Shown one piece after another: positions 25,470 through 35,245 of a DNA stretch of 64,000 nucleotides (position 1 is its first letter; every line of letters starts with the position of its first letter). Source of the DNA: Echinicola shivajiensis (GTDB lineage: Bacteria; Bacteroidota; Bacteroidia; Cytophagales; Cyclobacteriaceae); contig NZ_JAHHZM010000009.1 in NCBI RefSeq assembly GCF_018642165.1, positions 1 to 64,000 on the forward strand. The letters are read 5' to 3'. The position numbers and the translations under genes are program-made. The notes below the pieces were generated by a model. That model was not told the origin of the DNA, did no database searches, and was given only the letters and a program-made list of their open reading frames with translations.

Positions 25470-26522
25470 GTGAAGCGACCTACAAATAATAGAATTTATC
25501 AAATCCTCCAAAACAGTATACTCAACCACTTACTGTTTTGGACTATAGCTTATTTCATACTGGTAAATATATTTTCGAATTCCAATAATATCCTCCCAGT
25601 AGACAGGATATATACTTTGATATTTATGGTGACACTGGCATTGCCCGTTTACCTCAACCTTCAGTATCTTATTCCAAGATTTCTAAGAACAGAAAAGTAC
25701 TTTACTTTTCTACCGGGATTTTTTTTGGTTTTAAGTATTGGAGTAACTTTTAACTATTTCCTGTTTAGCCATCTTATTGATTATATATTATCTGGCTACT
25801 ATTTCATTTCCTATTACACACTTTGGGACCTAGCCAAATTCTTTTTAGCCTTCCTTATTTCAAGCACCTTGCTGAAACTTTCAAAAGAATGGTTTCAGTT
25901 ATTGAAGACACAAAAGGAGATCAGCGAATTGGAAAAAGAAAAAACAGCCATTGAACTTAAAGCCCTTCGATCTCAGGTAAACCCGCACTTTCTTTTTAAT
26001 ACTTTAAATGTACTTTATACCTTGGCATTGGAAAGGGCTCATGAAACTCCTGAAGTGATCATCAAACTATCCGACTTATTGCGCTATGTCATCTATGACT
26101 CCAATAAAGATAGCATTCCTTTATCTACAGAGCTGGAACAAATCAACAATTATATCAGTCTGCAAAACTATAGGACGGAAAATTCGGCCAAAGTGAGCCT
26201 TGACAAGCAAATAAAAGAAGATATCCACATTCCACCCATGTTACTGATCCCATTGGTAGAAAATAGTTATAAACATGGCATCAAGGGGGGCTTAGATAAT
26301 ACCTTTATAAATATCAAGGTCAGTGCAGACAAGCATCACTTGGGTTTTGAAATTGAGAACAATCTCCCTGAAACAAAGGAAAATCAAGATGGTGATCACG
26401 GAGTGGGCTTGGCCAACATCCAAAACAGATTATCGCTACTTTATCCTGATAAACATATTTTCCAAATATCACAAAATGAGCATACATTTAAAGTAAGCCT
26501 AAAACTAAGTCATGAAGATTAA
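25470..26522 (+). CDS. LytS-type sensor histidine kinase
   Basis: The 350-aa protein has four N-terminal membrane spans and a short linker helix (about 145-165). The His_kinase domain follows, with the phosphoacceptor in LRSQVNPHFLFNTLN (about residue 172). The ATP-binding part is at PMLLIPLVENSYKHGI and DHGVGLANIQNRL. It starts with GTG directly after the lipoprotein stop and overlaps the LytTR response regulator by 11 bp, so the three genes are translationally coupled. The input signal is unknown. Confidence 0.93.
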   Translation: MKRPTNNRIYQILQNSILNHLLFWTIAYFILVNIFSNSNNILPVDRIYTLIFMVTLALPVYLNLQYLIPRFLRTEKYFTFLPGFFLVLSIGVTFNYFLFSHLIDYILSGYYFISYYTLWDLAKFFLAFLISSTLLKLSKEWFQLLKTQKEISELEKEKTAIELKALRSQVNPHFLFNTLNVLYTLALERAHETPEVIIKLSDLLRYVIYDSNKDSIPLSTELEQINNYISLQNYRTENSAKVSLDKQIKEDIHIPPMLLIPLVENSYKHGIKGGLDNTFINIKVSADKHHLGFEIENNLPETKENQDGDHGVGLANIQNRLSLLYPDKHIFQISQNEHTFKVSLKLSHED

Positions 26523-27204
26523 CTGCATCATTGTTGAGGACGAGCCCAAATCCAGGGAACTATTGGAAAAGTATATTGCCGAATGCCCCTCTCTTAATCT
26601 GGTAGCGAGCTGCAAGCATGCTTTGGAAGCCTTGGAAATTATCAACACAGAAAATATTCAATTGATATTCCTTGATATTAATATGCCCAAAATATCAGGT
26701 TTGGACTTTTATAAATCCCTGACCAAAGCTCCCTATGTTATATTTACTACCGCTTATCCACAATATGCCATCGAAGGATTTGAGTTGGACGCTGTGGATT
26801 ACTTATTAAAGCCATTCCCCTTTGAACGTTTTCTTAAAGCAGTCCAAAAAGCACTCAATATGGTAAATATAGAACAGTCAGGACAAAGAAAGGAATCGGC
26901 TTTTATTGTTCTAAAAGCGGATAAAAAGCTTTACCGAATTGATATTGATGAAATTTATTATCTAGAAGCTTATGGTGATTATATCAAGGTAATTTGTGTG
27001 GATAAATCAATTCTGGTACATGAGACTTTCCAGGGTATTCTGGACAAATTACCCCCAAATAAGTTTATCAGGATACATAAATCCTTTGCACTTGCACTCA
27101 ATAAATTGGATCATATTGAAGGCAATATGGCACATATTAAAAATACCACCATTCCAATAGGACAAACCTATAAGGCAGAATTTTTAAACATCATAAAAGC
27201 ATAA
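26512..27204 (+). CDS. LytTR family response regulator
   Basis: A receiver domain with acidic pair VEDE and phosphoacceptor Asp55 in LIFLDINMP is followed by the LytTR DNA-binding domain (about 130-228), with IYYLEAYGDYIKVI and IRIHKSFALALNKL. The 230-aa length is typical of the LytR/AlgR type. It overlaps the kinase gene by 11 bp, so it is its partner. Possible targets include the operon's own promoter or the neighbouring GPP34 cluster, which starts divergently about 200 bp from the lipoprotein gene. Confidence 0.95.
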   Translation: MKINCIIVEDEPKSRELLEKYIAECPSLNLVASCKHALEALEIINTENIQLIFLDINMPKISGLDFYKSLTKAPYVIFTTAYPQYAIEGFELDAVDYLLKPFPFERFLKAVQKALNMVNIEQSGQRKESAFIVLKADKKLYRIDIDEIYYLEAYGDYIKVICVDKSILVHETFQGILDKLPPNKFIRIHKSFALALNKLDHIEGNMAHIKNTTIPIGQTYKAEFLNIIKA

Positions 27205-27218
27205 TGATTGAGAATTAA

Positions 27219-28880
27219 TTATCGATCAAACAGCGGTGGCCTTTTTTCATCCCATTCGGTAGCTTCCTGATACATTCTTCCCAACATAATCAACTTTTCC
27301 TCATCAAATAAATTGGCAAGGAAAGTGATAGAACTTGGACTGCCAGCTTCATTAAAGCCATTGGGAAGGCACAAGGCAGGATGGCCACTTAGGTTAGTTA
27401 TCAACAATTGGTTTCCTGCAAATGAAGGGCTAATGATTACATCATAATCTTTAAAAAGTGCATGGATTTCTTCTGTTAACAAGGCCCTCAGACGACTGGC
27501 CTGTATATATTCTACTGCCGGGATAAATCGTGAAGCCCGAAACAAGTTGGGCCAAGCATTTTTATTTTGGGATACCAATAAATCATCTTTTCCAGATCTG
27601 GTCATTTTATCAAAAGCAGCAGCCCCTTCCGACATTAACATAATGATCATGCTGCTCACTGGAATATCCGTCTTCAATTCCAAAGGAATAAGGTGGATAC
27701 CCTTTTCTCTCATCAAATCCAATACTGCCATATCTCTTGCCTTTTCGGTATCAAATAAATCTTTGAAATAGGCAACCTTCAAATTTTTAATATCGTTTTC
27801 CACATCATAATTAAAGGCGGCAGGTATAGTACTTTTATCTTTGGTGTCCCCACCATTTAATACTGATAATACAATTCCATTATCCAAGGAAGACCTGGAA
27901 ATAGGTCCGATTTTATCCATGGACCAACTCAGGGCCATCGCCCCATGTCGGCTGACCCTTCCATAAGTAGGTCTTAATCCAGTCACTCCATTTCTGGTGG
28001 AAGGAGAAACAATACTTCCATAGGTTTCGGTACCTAAAGCAAATGGTACAAGGCCTGCACTTACGGCAGAAGCAGATCCAGCAGAAGAACCGGAAGACCC
28101 TTGCTCCAAATTCCAAGGGTTCCTTGTTATCCCGCCATACCAGACATCCCCCATGGCCAATGCTCCCAAAGTAAACTTAGCTACCAAAACAGCCCCAACC
28201 TCATTCAACTTTTCCACAACGGTGGCCGTTTCATCAATTTCCTGGTCCTTATAGGGCATTGCTCCCCAAGTGGTCTTGGTGCCCCTAACTGCAAATAGAT
28301 CCTTAATTCCATAAGGTATCCCATGAAGTGGTCCTCTATATTTCCCTAGCTTGATTTCTTCATCCATCAGTCTTGCCTTGGTCAGTGCCTCCTCTTCAAG
28401 CAAACTAATGAGGCATTCCAAAGTATCACTATGCGTCTTCAATCGCTCCAAATAGATTTTTGTCAACCTTTCTGAGGTGATTTTCTTATTCCTAATTAAT
28501 GTGGATAAGTCGGCAACGGTCATAAAAGCGATATCCTTGTCCATGTCAGGCAATTCAGCATTATTGATGCCCCAATTAAATTCATATTGCTCTTGGTTGG
28601 GATAAAAGCCATGGGGAAGGGGATTAAAAATTATGGAGGGAGCAATCGAATTATCAAGATCTGTCTTCCGTATATTCTGGAAATCCTGAACTTGCTCTTG
28701 GATCAGCGAAACCATACTATCCCGCTCAGAAGGCAAAAACTCCAAATCAATAAGCTGCTCTGCCCATGAAATGGCCTCTGTAGAAATCTTTTGGCTGCGC
28801 TTCCCTATTACAAATCCAGTTATCAACAAAACCAGGCCTAAGAGGAATATTGGCCAAAATGCAGTGTTTTTATTTTCCAT
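27219..28880 (-). CDS. Membrane-anchored amidase signature enzyme
   Basis: One N-terminal span (FWPIFLLGLVLLITGFVIG) precedes an amidase-signature domain. The Ser-cisSer-Lys triad regions are visible: lysine in HGIPYGIKDLF, the glycine and serine loop SSGSSAGSASAV, and the nucleophile loop ETYGSIVSPSTRNGVTG. GLRPTYGRVSRHG follows. Members hydrolyse amide bonds of varied substrates, including acylamides and aryl amides. The 553-aa protein faces the periplasm or the cytosol according to anchor topology, which is not resolved. It is convergent with the response regulator gene, 14 bp away. Confidence 0.9.
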   Translation of the reverse strand: MENKNTAFWPIFLLGLVLLITGFVIGKRSQKISTEAISWAEQLIDLEFLPSERDSMVSLIQEQVQDFQNIRKTDLDNSIAPSIIFNPLPHGFYPNQEQYEFNWGINNAELPDMDKDIAFMTVADLSTLIRNKKITSERLTKIYLERLKTHSDTLECLISLLEEEALTKARLMDEEIKLGKYRGPLHGIPYGIKDLFAVRGTKTTWGAMPYKDQEIDETATVVEKLNEVGAVLVAKFTLGALAMGDVWYGGITRNPWNLEQGSSGSSAGSASAVSAGLVPFALGTETYGSIVSPSTRNGVTGLRPTYGRVSRHGAMALSWSMDKIGPISRSSLDNGIVLSVLNGGDTKDKSTIPAAFNYDVENDIKNLKVAYFKDLFDTEKARDMAVLDLMREKGIHLIPLELKTDIPVSSMIIMLMSEGAAAFDKMTRSGKDDLLVSQNKNAWPNLFRASRFIPAVEYIQASRLRALLTEEIHALFKDYDVIISPSFAGNQLLITNLSGHPALCLPNGFNEAGSPSSITFLANLFDEEKLIMLGRMYQEATEWDEKRPPLFDR

Positions 28881-28938
28881 GAGTTAGTTTTGTAAGGTCT
28901 TAGGGAAAATCCCCTTAGGAAGTTAGAAAATTTTAATT

Positions 28939-29376
28939 ATGGAAAAAAATCAGGAATTTCCTCGTTTTTCAATGCCTCTGAGAGGGCTATTATTACTAGC
29001 TGGAATGACCACAGTGGCTTGGGGAGCATTTTTCAAGTGGTTTGGCGGTCCTTTACTTTCTTGGCTTTCCATGCATCCGGAAATTCCAGTTAATGCCAGT
29101 TCCAATGTCTATGGAAGCTTTGGACTGATCATTGGTTTTTTAATTTTCTTAAGCGGCTTTTATCCCATTAGTTGGTTATACCTCATCATGGTCGGAATAG
29201 GAGGTAAGTTAATCTCCGCTATTTGGTTTGCAGTGTACTATTCTGATATTTTAGGTTGGAACAAACGAACCATTTTCCACTTGGGCTTCAATGAAGTATT
29301 ATGGATAGCTATTTTATGTATTGTACTTTGGAAAGCGCTTCAGGTAAAGGCCTATCTACAAACTATTGAAGAATAA
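28939..29376 (+). CDS. Four-span membrane protein of unknown function
   Basis: The 145-aa protein has four hydrophobic segments (LRGLLLLAGMTTVAWGAFFKW, FGLIIGFLIFLSGFYPI, WLYLIMVGIGGKLISAIWF, VLWIAILCIVLWKAL). No known family or motif is recognised. It is transcribed divergently from the amidase across a 58-bp gap, so the two promoters overlap. Nothing further can be said about its role. Confidence 0.65.
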   Translation: MEKNQEFPRFSMPLRGLLLLAGMTTVAWGAFFKWFGGPLLSWLSMHPEIPVNASSNVYGSFGLIIGFLIFLSGFYPISWLYLIMVGIGGKLISAIWFAVYYSDILGWNKRTIFHLGFNEVLWIAILCIVLWKALQVKAYLQTIEE

Positions 29377-29602
29377 ATACCTTTTAAAGTTTCCCCACAT
29401 TTTGGTCGTTCATTGATGAAAAAGTGATATTCCTTATCTTTTTTTGACAATTCATTTTCTTAGTATATATTCACTGTCTAAATTTTATAGTTTATTTTAG
29501 GTCTACTTCATTTAAAAAAGACCTAAAACTGGCCATTTCGGATTTTCACAATTCTTTATTGAAAATTTTACCATAAATCTTTTATCAACTAATCTTTAAA
29601 AA

Positions 29603-29950
29603 ATGGACGCTGCTAAAGTAGATCTTTTTATCATGACCAACAGCAAGTATTTTGAGGGTCATCAATTACCGCTTATCAGACAACGCTTACTTGATCTCGA
29701 TGATTCCATGTGGAACATTGTACAAGTACTTCAATTCAAAGACCCAACTACCAGCTTGATCGTTTCTTTGCTTGGAGGAAGTTTAGGCATTGACCGTTTC
29801 ATAATAGGAGACACTGGTAAGGGTGTTGGTAAACTCCTAACCTGTGGTGGTTTTGGAATATGGGCCATCATTGACTGGTTTATGATCCAAGGTGCTACAA
29901 GAGAAAAGAATCAATTAAGACTTCAAGAAGCCTTAGCAGTAAGCGCTTAA
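29603..29950 (+). CDS. TM2 domain protein
   Basis: The 115-aa protein has a soluble N-terminal helix region and a TM2 domain: two membrane spans with the hallmark LGGSLGIDRFIIGDTGKGV and the second helix GGFGIWAIIDWFMI. TM2 proteins are small inner-membrane proteins of unsettled role. It is the first of four consecutive plus-strand genes with gaps or overlaps under 5 bp. Confidence 0.85.
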   Translation: MDAAKVDLFIMTNSKYFEGHQLPLIRQRLLDLDDSMWNIVQVLQFKDPTTSLIVSLLGGSLGIDRFIIGDTGKGVGKLLTCGGFGIWAIIDWFMIQGATREKNQLRLQEALAVSA

Positions 29951-29951
29951 T

Positions 29952-30371
29952 ATGAATTCTGGCAGCAAAAAGCTCTATGCGCTTTTGATCACTGCCTTTG
30001 GGGCAGGGTATATTTGGGTGATATATCAACTGGGCTTTGTTTCTCATCAGCAGGAGGAAGGATTTACAGTTTGCTTGATCAAAAACACCACGAATATTCC
30101 CTGTCCTTCATGTGGAAGTACCAGATCTGTACTCTCGATTTTACATTTTGATTTCCCAATGGCCTTTTATTATAATCCCTTGGGATTTCTCATCGTTCCT
30201 GCAATGCTGATCCTGCCATTTTGGATACTCTTGGATATCATATTTCAAAAGGAAAGCTTTTGGAAAGTATATCAAAAACTAGAACAAAAGATAGTAAAAC
30301 CGTCTCTGGCCATACCTCTCATCCTTTTGGTGCTGATCAATTGGGCCTGGAATATTTATAAAGGCATATGA
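29952..30371 (+). CDS. DUF2752 family membrane protein
   Basis: The 139-aa protein has the DUF2752 hallmark IPCPSCGSTRSV, a cysteine pair followed by TR, between membrane segments, plus a three-span layout. Function is unknown; the cysteine motif could bind metal or a thiol partner. It starts 1 bp after the TM2 gene stop and overlaps the following gene by 4 bp. Confidence 0.85.
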   Translation: MNSGSKKLYALLITAFGAGYIWVIYQLGFVSHQQEEGFTVCLIKNTTNIPCPSCGSTRSVLSILHFDFPMAFYYNPLGFLIVPAMLILPFWILLDIIFQKESFWKVYQKLEQKIVKPSLAIPLILLVLINWAWNIYKGI

Positions 30372-30805
30372 TCCAAATTCAAAAATTCGATTATCAACCT
30401 GGTGAACATGAAGCTGAAAAAGCTTCCAATAGCTACCTGATGTCATTGATTGCCTTGATGGCTGGACTTCCCTTGCCCATCATTAATTTAATGGCCACCT
30501 TGATTTTCTATCTTGGGAACAGAAAAGGCACCTACTTTGTCCGCTGGCATTGCACTCAGGCGCTGCTGTCCCAACTTTCCTTATTCTGCATTAATACAGT
30601 GGGATTTTGGTGGACCCTCTCCATTATTTTTGAAGATACCCCAATCAATGATATGTATATAGCTTATATCTTCACCTTGATTTTATTTAACCTATCCGAA
30701 TTTATCGCCACCATCTACAGTGCCATTCAAGTCCGAAAAGGAATTCACTTCCAATGGTGGTTTTATGGTGGACTTACTCAATTAATCTGTAAAAAGGCCA
30801 TATGA
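30368..30805 (+). CDS. DUF4870-like membrane protein
   Basis: The 145-aa protein has three to four spans and the pattern YFVRWHCTQALLSQLS, which resembles the R-x-H-A-x-QAL motif of DUF4870 and Tic20-like proteins. No function is known. It overlaps DUF2752 by 4 bp upstream and the M48 protease gene by 4 bp downstream, so the operon is translationally coupled. Confidence 0.75.
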   Translation: MIQIQKFDYQPGEHEAEKASNSYLMSLIALMAGLPLPIINLMATLIFYLGNRKGTYFVRWHCTQALLSQLSLFCINTVGFWWTLSIIFEDTPINDMYIAYIFTLILFNLSEFIATIYSAIQVRKGIHFQWWFYGGLTQLICKKAI

Positions 30806-31590
30806 AAAAATTACTCTTTCAGGGTATTACTTTACTTTCCCTATTCTTTATATGCTGGTTTTCTCTGGCCCAAATCCAATGGACAAATATTTTTGAATTG
30901 GAAAAATCCGGTAAAGAGCTTGAAGAAAAACTTGGTGAGCAACTTTGGGAAATGTATTCTCAAGAGGGAAGAGAAGTGCTCAATGACACCATTGTCCAAT
31001 CTTTGGATTCTATCATTCATACCATCTGCCAGGCCAACAAAATCGACGAAGAATCAATAAAGCTTCATGTTTTAGAAAAAGATGAAATCAATGCATACGC
31101 CCTGCCCAATGGACATTTAGTTATAAATACCGGATTGATCAAAGCCGTTGACAGGCAAGAAGAGCTGACAGGGGTAATAGGTCATGAAATCGCTCATATT
31201 GAGTTAAATCATGTGATGAAAAAACTGGCAAAGGAAGTAGGAATCTCTATGTTGATTTCTATAAGTACAGGAAATAATAACGGGCTATCGGAAGTAGCAA
31301 AGTCACTTTCCTCTTCAGCTTTTGACAGGAGTCAAGAACAAACAGCAGACATAAAAGCAGCAGAATACTTGAGCAAAGCCAATGTTAGTCCCGAGCACTT
31401 GGCTAATTTTCTATATAAAATGTCTTTGGATACCCCTGAATTTCTAACTTATTTCACTTGGATCAATACCCACCCTGACTCCCAAGAAAGAGCAGAAAAA
31501 ATCTTAAATTTCCAAGAAAAAAACCTTGTGGTAAATAAGCCCATTCTAAGTAAAAAATCATGGGATGAAATTAAAAATCTAGTGCAATAA
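30802..31590 (+). CDS. Exported M48 family metalloprotease
   Basis: The N-terminal hydrophobic segment LFQGITLLSLFFICWFSLAQ works as signal or anchor. The zinc motif HEIAH (His128, Glu129, His132) lies in VIGHEIAHIELNH, with the third ligand in the EQTADIKAAEYL helix. The upstream strand EINAYALPNGHLVINTGLI is typical of M48C/BepA-like proteases. It likely handles membrane or envelope proteins in the periplasm. It closes the TM2, DUF2752, DUF4870 operon and is followed by a strong terminator. Confidence 0.92.
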   Translation: MKKLLFQGITLLSLFFICWFSLAQIQWTNIFELEKSGKELEEKLGEQLWEMYSQEGREVLNDTIVQSLDSIIHTICQANKIDEESIKLHVLEKDEINAYALPNGHLVINTGLIKAVDRQEELTGVIGHEIAHIELNHVMKKLAKEVGISMLISISTGNNNGLSEVAKSLSSSAFDRSQEQTADIKAAEYLSKANVSPEHLANFLYKMSLDTPEFLTYFTWINTHPDSQERAEKILNFQEKNLVVNKPILSKKSWDEIKNLVQ

Positions 31591-31627
31591 AAAAGGGGCT
31601 GATTTTATAAAATCAGCCCCTTTTTTA
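31591..31627. terminator. Bidirectional terminator after the M48 operon
   Basis: A perfect inverted repeat, aaaaggggctgatttt and aaaatcagcccctttt, with almost no loop beyond TAT, has A and T runs on each side. It lies between the M48 gene and the convergent small-protein gene ending at 31645, so it can serve both. Confidence 0.85.
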
Positions 31628-31644
31628 TCTATCCCATATTGAGA

Positions 31645-31962
31645 TCAGGTTACTAAAATCAAGATCAACAAAATAATAATAATGGCTCCAACAGATAAAA
31701 AGATTCCTCCACCCATGGTTTTGGCTTCTTTCTTCATGCTTCTTAACTCATCCCTTACTTCCTTTCTCTCCTCCTTGCTCATTTCACTAAAATCCATGGC
31801 CTTTATTTCATCGACCCTGGCTTTCATTTCTTCCAGTCTTGCTTCATCCTCTGGACTTAGTTCTGTTTCATCTTTGTCTTTCTTAATGGGCTCAGCCATT
31901 ATACTTGGTGCAAATGCAGTGAAAGTAAACATCACTGCTAAAAAGAACGCTAATCTTTTCAT
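31645..31962 (-). CDS. Small signal-peptide protein with C-terminal membrane anchor
   Basis: The 105-aa protein has a signal peptide ending near SIMAEP, a highly charged helical middle (EDEARLEEMKARVDEIKAMD and KEERKEVRDELRSMKKEAK) likely to form a coiled coil, and a hydrophobic C-terminal segment (IFLSVGAIIIILLILILV). It would be periplasmic and anchored by its tail. No family is recognised. Confidence 0.7.
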   Translation of the reverse strand: MKRLAFFLAVMFTFTAFAPSIMAEPIKKDKDETELSPEDEARLEEMKARVDEIKAMDFSEMSKEERKEVRDELRSMKKEAKTMGGGIFLSVGAIIIILLILILVT

Positions 31963-32338
31963 ATAATTTTCAAGTTTAGTGAAATAAAATAATTAACAAT
32001 GTCTTATTAAGATACAAAAATCCCGATCATTTTAAAATCAAATATTAGGATCGACGATTTATCTTTATCAAATATTAATCCAAAGTCTCCAATTTATATT
32101 TATTATTCGTCCACAGTCATAAAATTATGGTGAATGATAAAATATAAAATGCTTATTAATTGATTAGAAGAAGAAAAAAATACCTGAGGATAAAAGTCTT
32201 TTGACTTGCCTTTTTTATGTACAAAGAAGATCGAAAAGCCTAACTGACCTTTGCATTATAATTTGTAATTTAGCCACACTCCCATACTGGGAAAATTGCC
32301 TTATGGGCTAATTCAAACATTTTAAGACAATTAGACCG
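31963..32338. other. Intergenic gap upstream of polA, no gene seen
   Basis: A 376-bp AT-rich gap. It should hold the polA promoter, but no TAnnTTTG box with proper spacing was clear; tataatttg near 32257 is a partial match. No RNA gene or repeat was seen. Confidence 0.45.
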
Positions 32339-35158
32339 ATGTCCAGTTCAGACAAGAAAAAACTGTTTCTACTTGATGCCATGGCCCTGATCTATAGGGC
32401 ACATTTTGCTTTCAGCAAAAATCCCAGAATTAATTCCAAAGGGCTTAATACCGGGATCATGTTGGGATTTACCAATACCCTGCTCGAAGTAATTGAAAAA
32501 CAAAAGCCCAGCCATTTGGCAGTCGCTTTTGATACCTCGGCACCTACTTTTCGTCATGAACAGTTTGAAGCATATAAGGCCAACAGACAGGAAACTCCTG
32601 AAGATATCAGTGTGGGGATTCCTTGGGTAAAACAGATCGTTGAAGGATTTAATATCCCTATCCTTGAACTAGATGGCTATGAGGCTGATGATATTATAGG
32701 CACCATTGCAAAAAAAGCCGAATACAAGCACTTCGAAGTATTTATGATGACGCCTGATAAGGATTATGGGCAGTTAGTGGATGACCACATTTTCCTTTAC
32801 AAACCTGCCTTTATGGGCAATGCAGTCGATATCATGGGGCCAAAGGAAGTTTGCGAAAAGTGGGAAATTGAAAGTCCAGATCAGGTAAGGGATATCCTAG
32901 GCTTAATGGGGGATGCGGTGGATAATATCCCTGGCATTCCGGGCATTGGTGAAAAAACCGCCAAAAAGCTGTTAAAAGCCTATGGTTCCATTGAAGGTTT
33001 ATTGGAGCATACAGATGATCTAAAGGGCAAGCAAAAGGAAAATGTAGTCAATTTCGGCCAACAGGGCCTACTCTCAAAAGAACTAGCCACCATTATGCAG
33101 GATGTTCCTATTGAGTTTAATCCCAAAGACCTTACCTATGACGGCCCTAATGAGGAAAAACTGAAAGCCTTATTTGCGGAATTAGAATTCCGAACCTTGA
33201 CCAAAAGGGTATTTGGAGAAAATATTAAAAAGCCCACTGTAAAAGTTAACGAACAATTGGGACTTTTCACTGGACCGCAGGATACTGTGGCTGAAGAAGA
33301 GGAGGATATTGAAGAAGCCAGCCCAATCCCGACGCCTACACAGATGGATACTGTTTTTTCAAAAGCCCATGATTACCATAAGGTAGATGGAGTGAAAGCT
33401 ATCAAGGAACTGGTAGAATACTTGGAAATCCAGGATGAGCTTTGCTTTGACACGGAAACTACTGATGTAGATCCGAATAGAGCTGAGCTGGTAGGAATTT
33501 CCTTTGCCTATATTACCGGTGAAGCCTTCTACATTCCAATACCTTCAGATCATGAAGAAGCCCAAAAACTATTGGCTCCTTTGAAGCCAGTTTTTGAAAA
33601 TGATAAAATCACCAAAATTGGCCAAAACATCAAATACGATGTCTTGGTGCTCAAAAATTATGGCATTGAGGTAAAAGGTACTTACTATGATACCATGTTG
33701 GCCCACTATCTCATAGAGCCAGAAGGGAAGCATGGTATGGACTGGTTAGCCGAACATTACCTCAACTATAAGCCTGTTTCCATAGAAAGCCTGATTGGTA
33801 AAAAGGGCAAAAACCAAGGCAATATGCGGGATGTGGATGTGGATAAAGTGGTAGAATACGCTTCTGAAGATGCTGACATCACCTTGCAATTGGCCCAAAA
33901 GCTAAATCCAGACCTTAAAGAAAGAGGTTTGGAGAAATTGTTCTACGAAGTAGAAACGCCTTTAATTCCAGTTTTGGCAGCCATGGAGTTTGAAGGAATC
34001 AGTTTGGACAAGGAAAGTCTGGCTGAATTATCTACAAGTTTGGAAAAGGACATTACAGAAATTGAGGCGAAGGTTTATGAGTTGGCTGGTGTGAAATTCA
34101 ACCTAGCTTCACCAAAGCAGCTGGGAGAAGTACTTTTCGTCAAAATGGAATTGGATCCAAAGGCCAAGAAAACCAAAACAGGTCAGTATGCCACAGGAGA
34201 GGAAGTCCTTTCCAAATTGGCCCATAAGCATGAAATTGCACGAGCCATTCTTGATTTCAGGGAATTGGTTAAGCTCAAAAACACCTATGTGGATACTTTG
34301 CCTACCCTGATCAACCCTAAAACCGGTCGAATCCATACCACCTATAACCAAATAGTAGCAGCAACGGGAAGACTTTCTTCCGTCAATCCTAATTTGCAGA
34401 ATATTCCGATCCGAACAGAAAGAGGCCGGGAAATCAGAAAAGCATTTGTGGCGAGGGACAAAGATCATGTAATCTTGGCTGCGGATTATAGCCAGATAGA
34501 GTTGCGTATCATGGCCGCCTTCTCCAAGGATAAATCCATGATAGAAGCATTCAAAGAAGGGAGGGATATCCACAGTACTACTGCTGCAAAAATTTTCCAG
34601 GTACCATTGGAAGAGGTTACCTCAGATATGCGTAGAAAGGCCAAAACAGCCAACTTTGGTATTATCTATGGCATTTCAGCATTCGGATTAAGCCAAAGAC
34701 TGGATATTTCCCGTACCGAAGCAAAGGAAATTATTGATGCCTATTTCAAGGAATTTCCAGCAGTCAGTGAATACATGAATGATTGTATTGAGAAAGCCAG
34801 GAAAAACGAGTATGTAGAAACCATTTTAGGCAGACGTAGGTACCTAAGAGATATCAACAGCCGAAATGCCACCATGAGGGGATTCTCTGAAAGAAATGCC
34901 ATCAATGCCCCTATCCAGGGCAGTGCCGCAGATATGATCAAAGTGGCCATGATCCAAGTGCACAAATGGATGCAGGAGAAACAACTGAAATCCAAGATGA
35001 TCCTGCAAGTACATGATGAATTGGTATTTGATGCGCATAAGGATGAGGTGGATCTATTGAAAAAGGAAATTCCAAAATTGATGACAGAAGCCTTGCCGAT
35101 TGAGGTACCTATGCAAGTAGAAGTAGGAGTAGGTAAGGACTGGCTGGAGGCCCATTAA
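32339..35158 (+). CDS. polA: DNA polymerase I
   Basis: All three domains are present. The N-terminal 5'-3' exonuclease (about 1-300) has LLDAMALIYRAHFAF and GYEADDIIG. The 3'-5' exonuclease (about 355-545) appears active: ELCFDTETTDVDPN, KIGQNIKYD and YASEDADITLQ supply the acidic residues. The family A polymerase carries AADYSQIELRIMAAF (motif A), KTANFGIIYGISAFGL (motif B) and QVHDELVFD (motif C). At 939 aa the length is normal. Pol I fills gaps in repair and removes Okazaki primers. Confidence 0.98.
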   Translation: MSSSDKKKLFLLDAMALIYRAHFAFSKNPRINSKGLNTGIMLGFTNTLLEVIEKQKPSHLAVAFDTSAPTFRHEQFEAYKANRQETPEDISVGIPWVKQIVEGFNIPILELDGYEADDIIGTIAKKAEYKHFEVFMMTPDKDYGQLVDDHIFLYKPAFMGNAVDIMGPKEVCEKWEIESPDQVRDILGLMGDAVDNIPGIPGIGEKTAKKLLKAYGSIEGLLEHTDDLKGKQKENVVNFGQQGLLSKELATIMQDVPIEFNPKDLTYDGPNEEKLKALFAELEFRTLTKRVFGENIKKPTVKVNEQLGLFTGPQDTVAEEEEDIEEASPIPTPTQMDTVFSKAHDYHKVDGVKAIKELVEYLEIQDELCFDTETTDVDPNRAELVGISFAYITGEAFYIPIPSDHEEAQKLLAPLKPVFENDKITKIGQNIKYDVLVLKNYGIEVKGTYYDTMLAHYLIEPEGKHGMDWLAEHYLNYKPVSIESLIGKKGKNQGNMRDVDVDKVVEYASEDADITLQLAQKLNPDLKERGLEKLFYEVETPLIPVLAAMEFEGISLDKESLAELSTSLEKDITEIEAKVYELAGVKFNLASPKQLGEVLFVKMELDPKAKKTKTGQYATGEEVLSKLAHKHEIARAILDFRELVKLKNTYVDTLPTLINPKTGRIHTTYNQIVAATGRLSSVNPNLQNIPIRTERGREIRKAFVARDKDHVILAADYSQIELRIMAAFSKDKSMIEAFKEGRDIHSTTAAKIFQVPLEEVTSDMRRKAKTANFGIIYGISAFGLSQRLDISRTEAKEIIDAYFKEFPAVSEYMNDCIEKARKNEYVETILGRRRYLRDINSRNATMRGFSERNAINAPIQGSAADMIKVAMIQVHKWMQEKQLKSKMILQVHDELVFDAHKDEVDLLKKEIPKLMTEALPIEVPMQVEVGVGKDWLEAH

Positions 35159-35245
35159 GAAAAGGATTCGAAGTTATGCACAATAGCACTTGAAGAAGAT
35201 TGTCGCCTCTTGACTCCGCTCGAGGTGACACTTTTTCTTTTCGCT

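Noticed and set aside
34109-34573. 154-codon minus-strand frame
   Set aside because: Antisense to the polymerase domain of polA; no family likeness.
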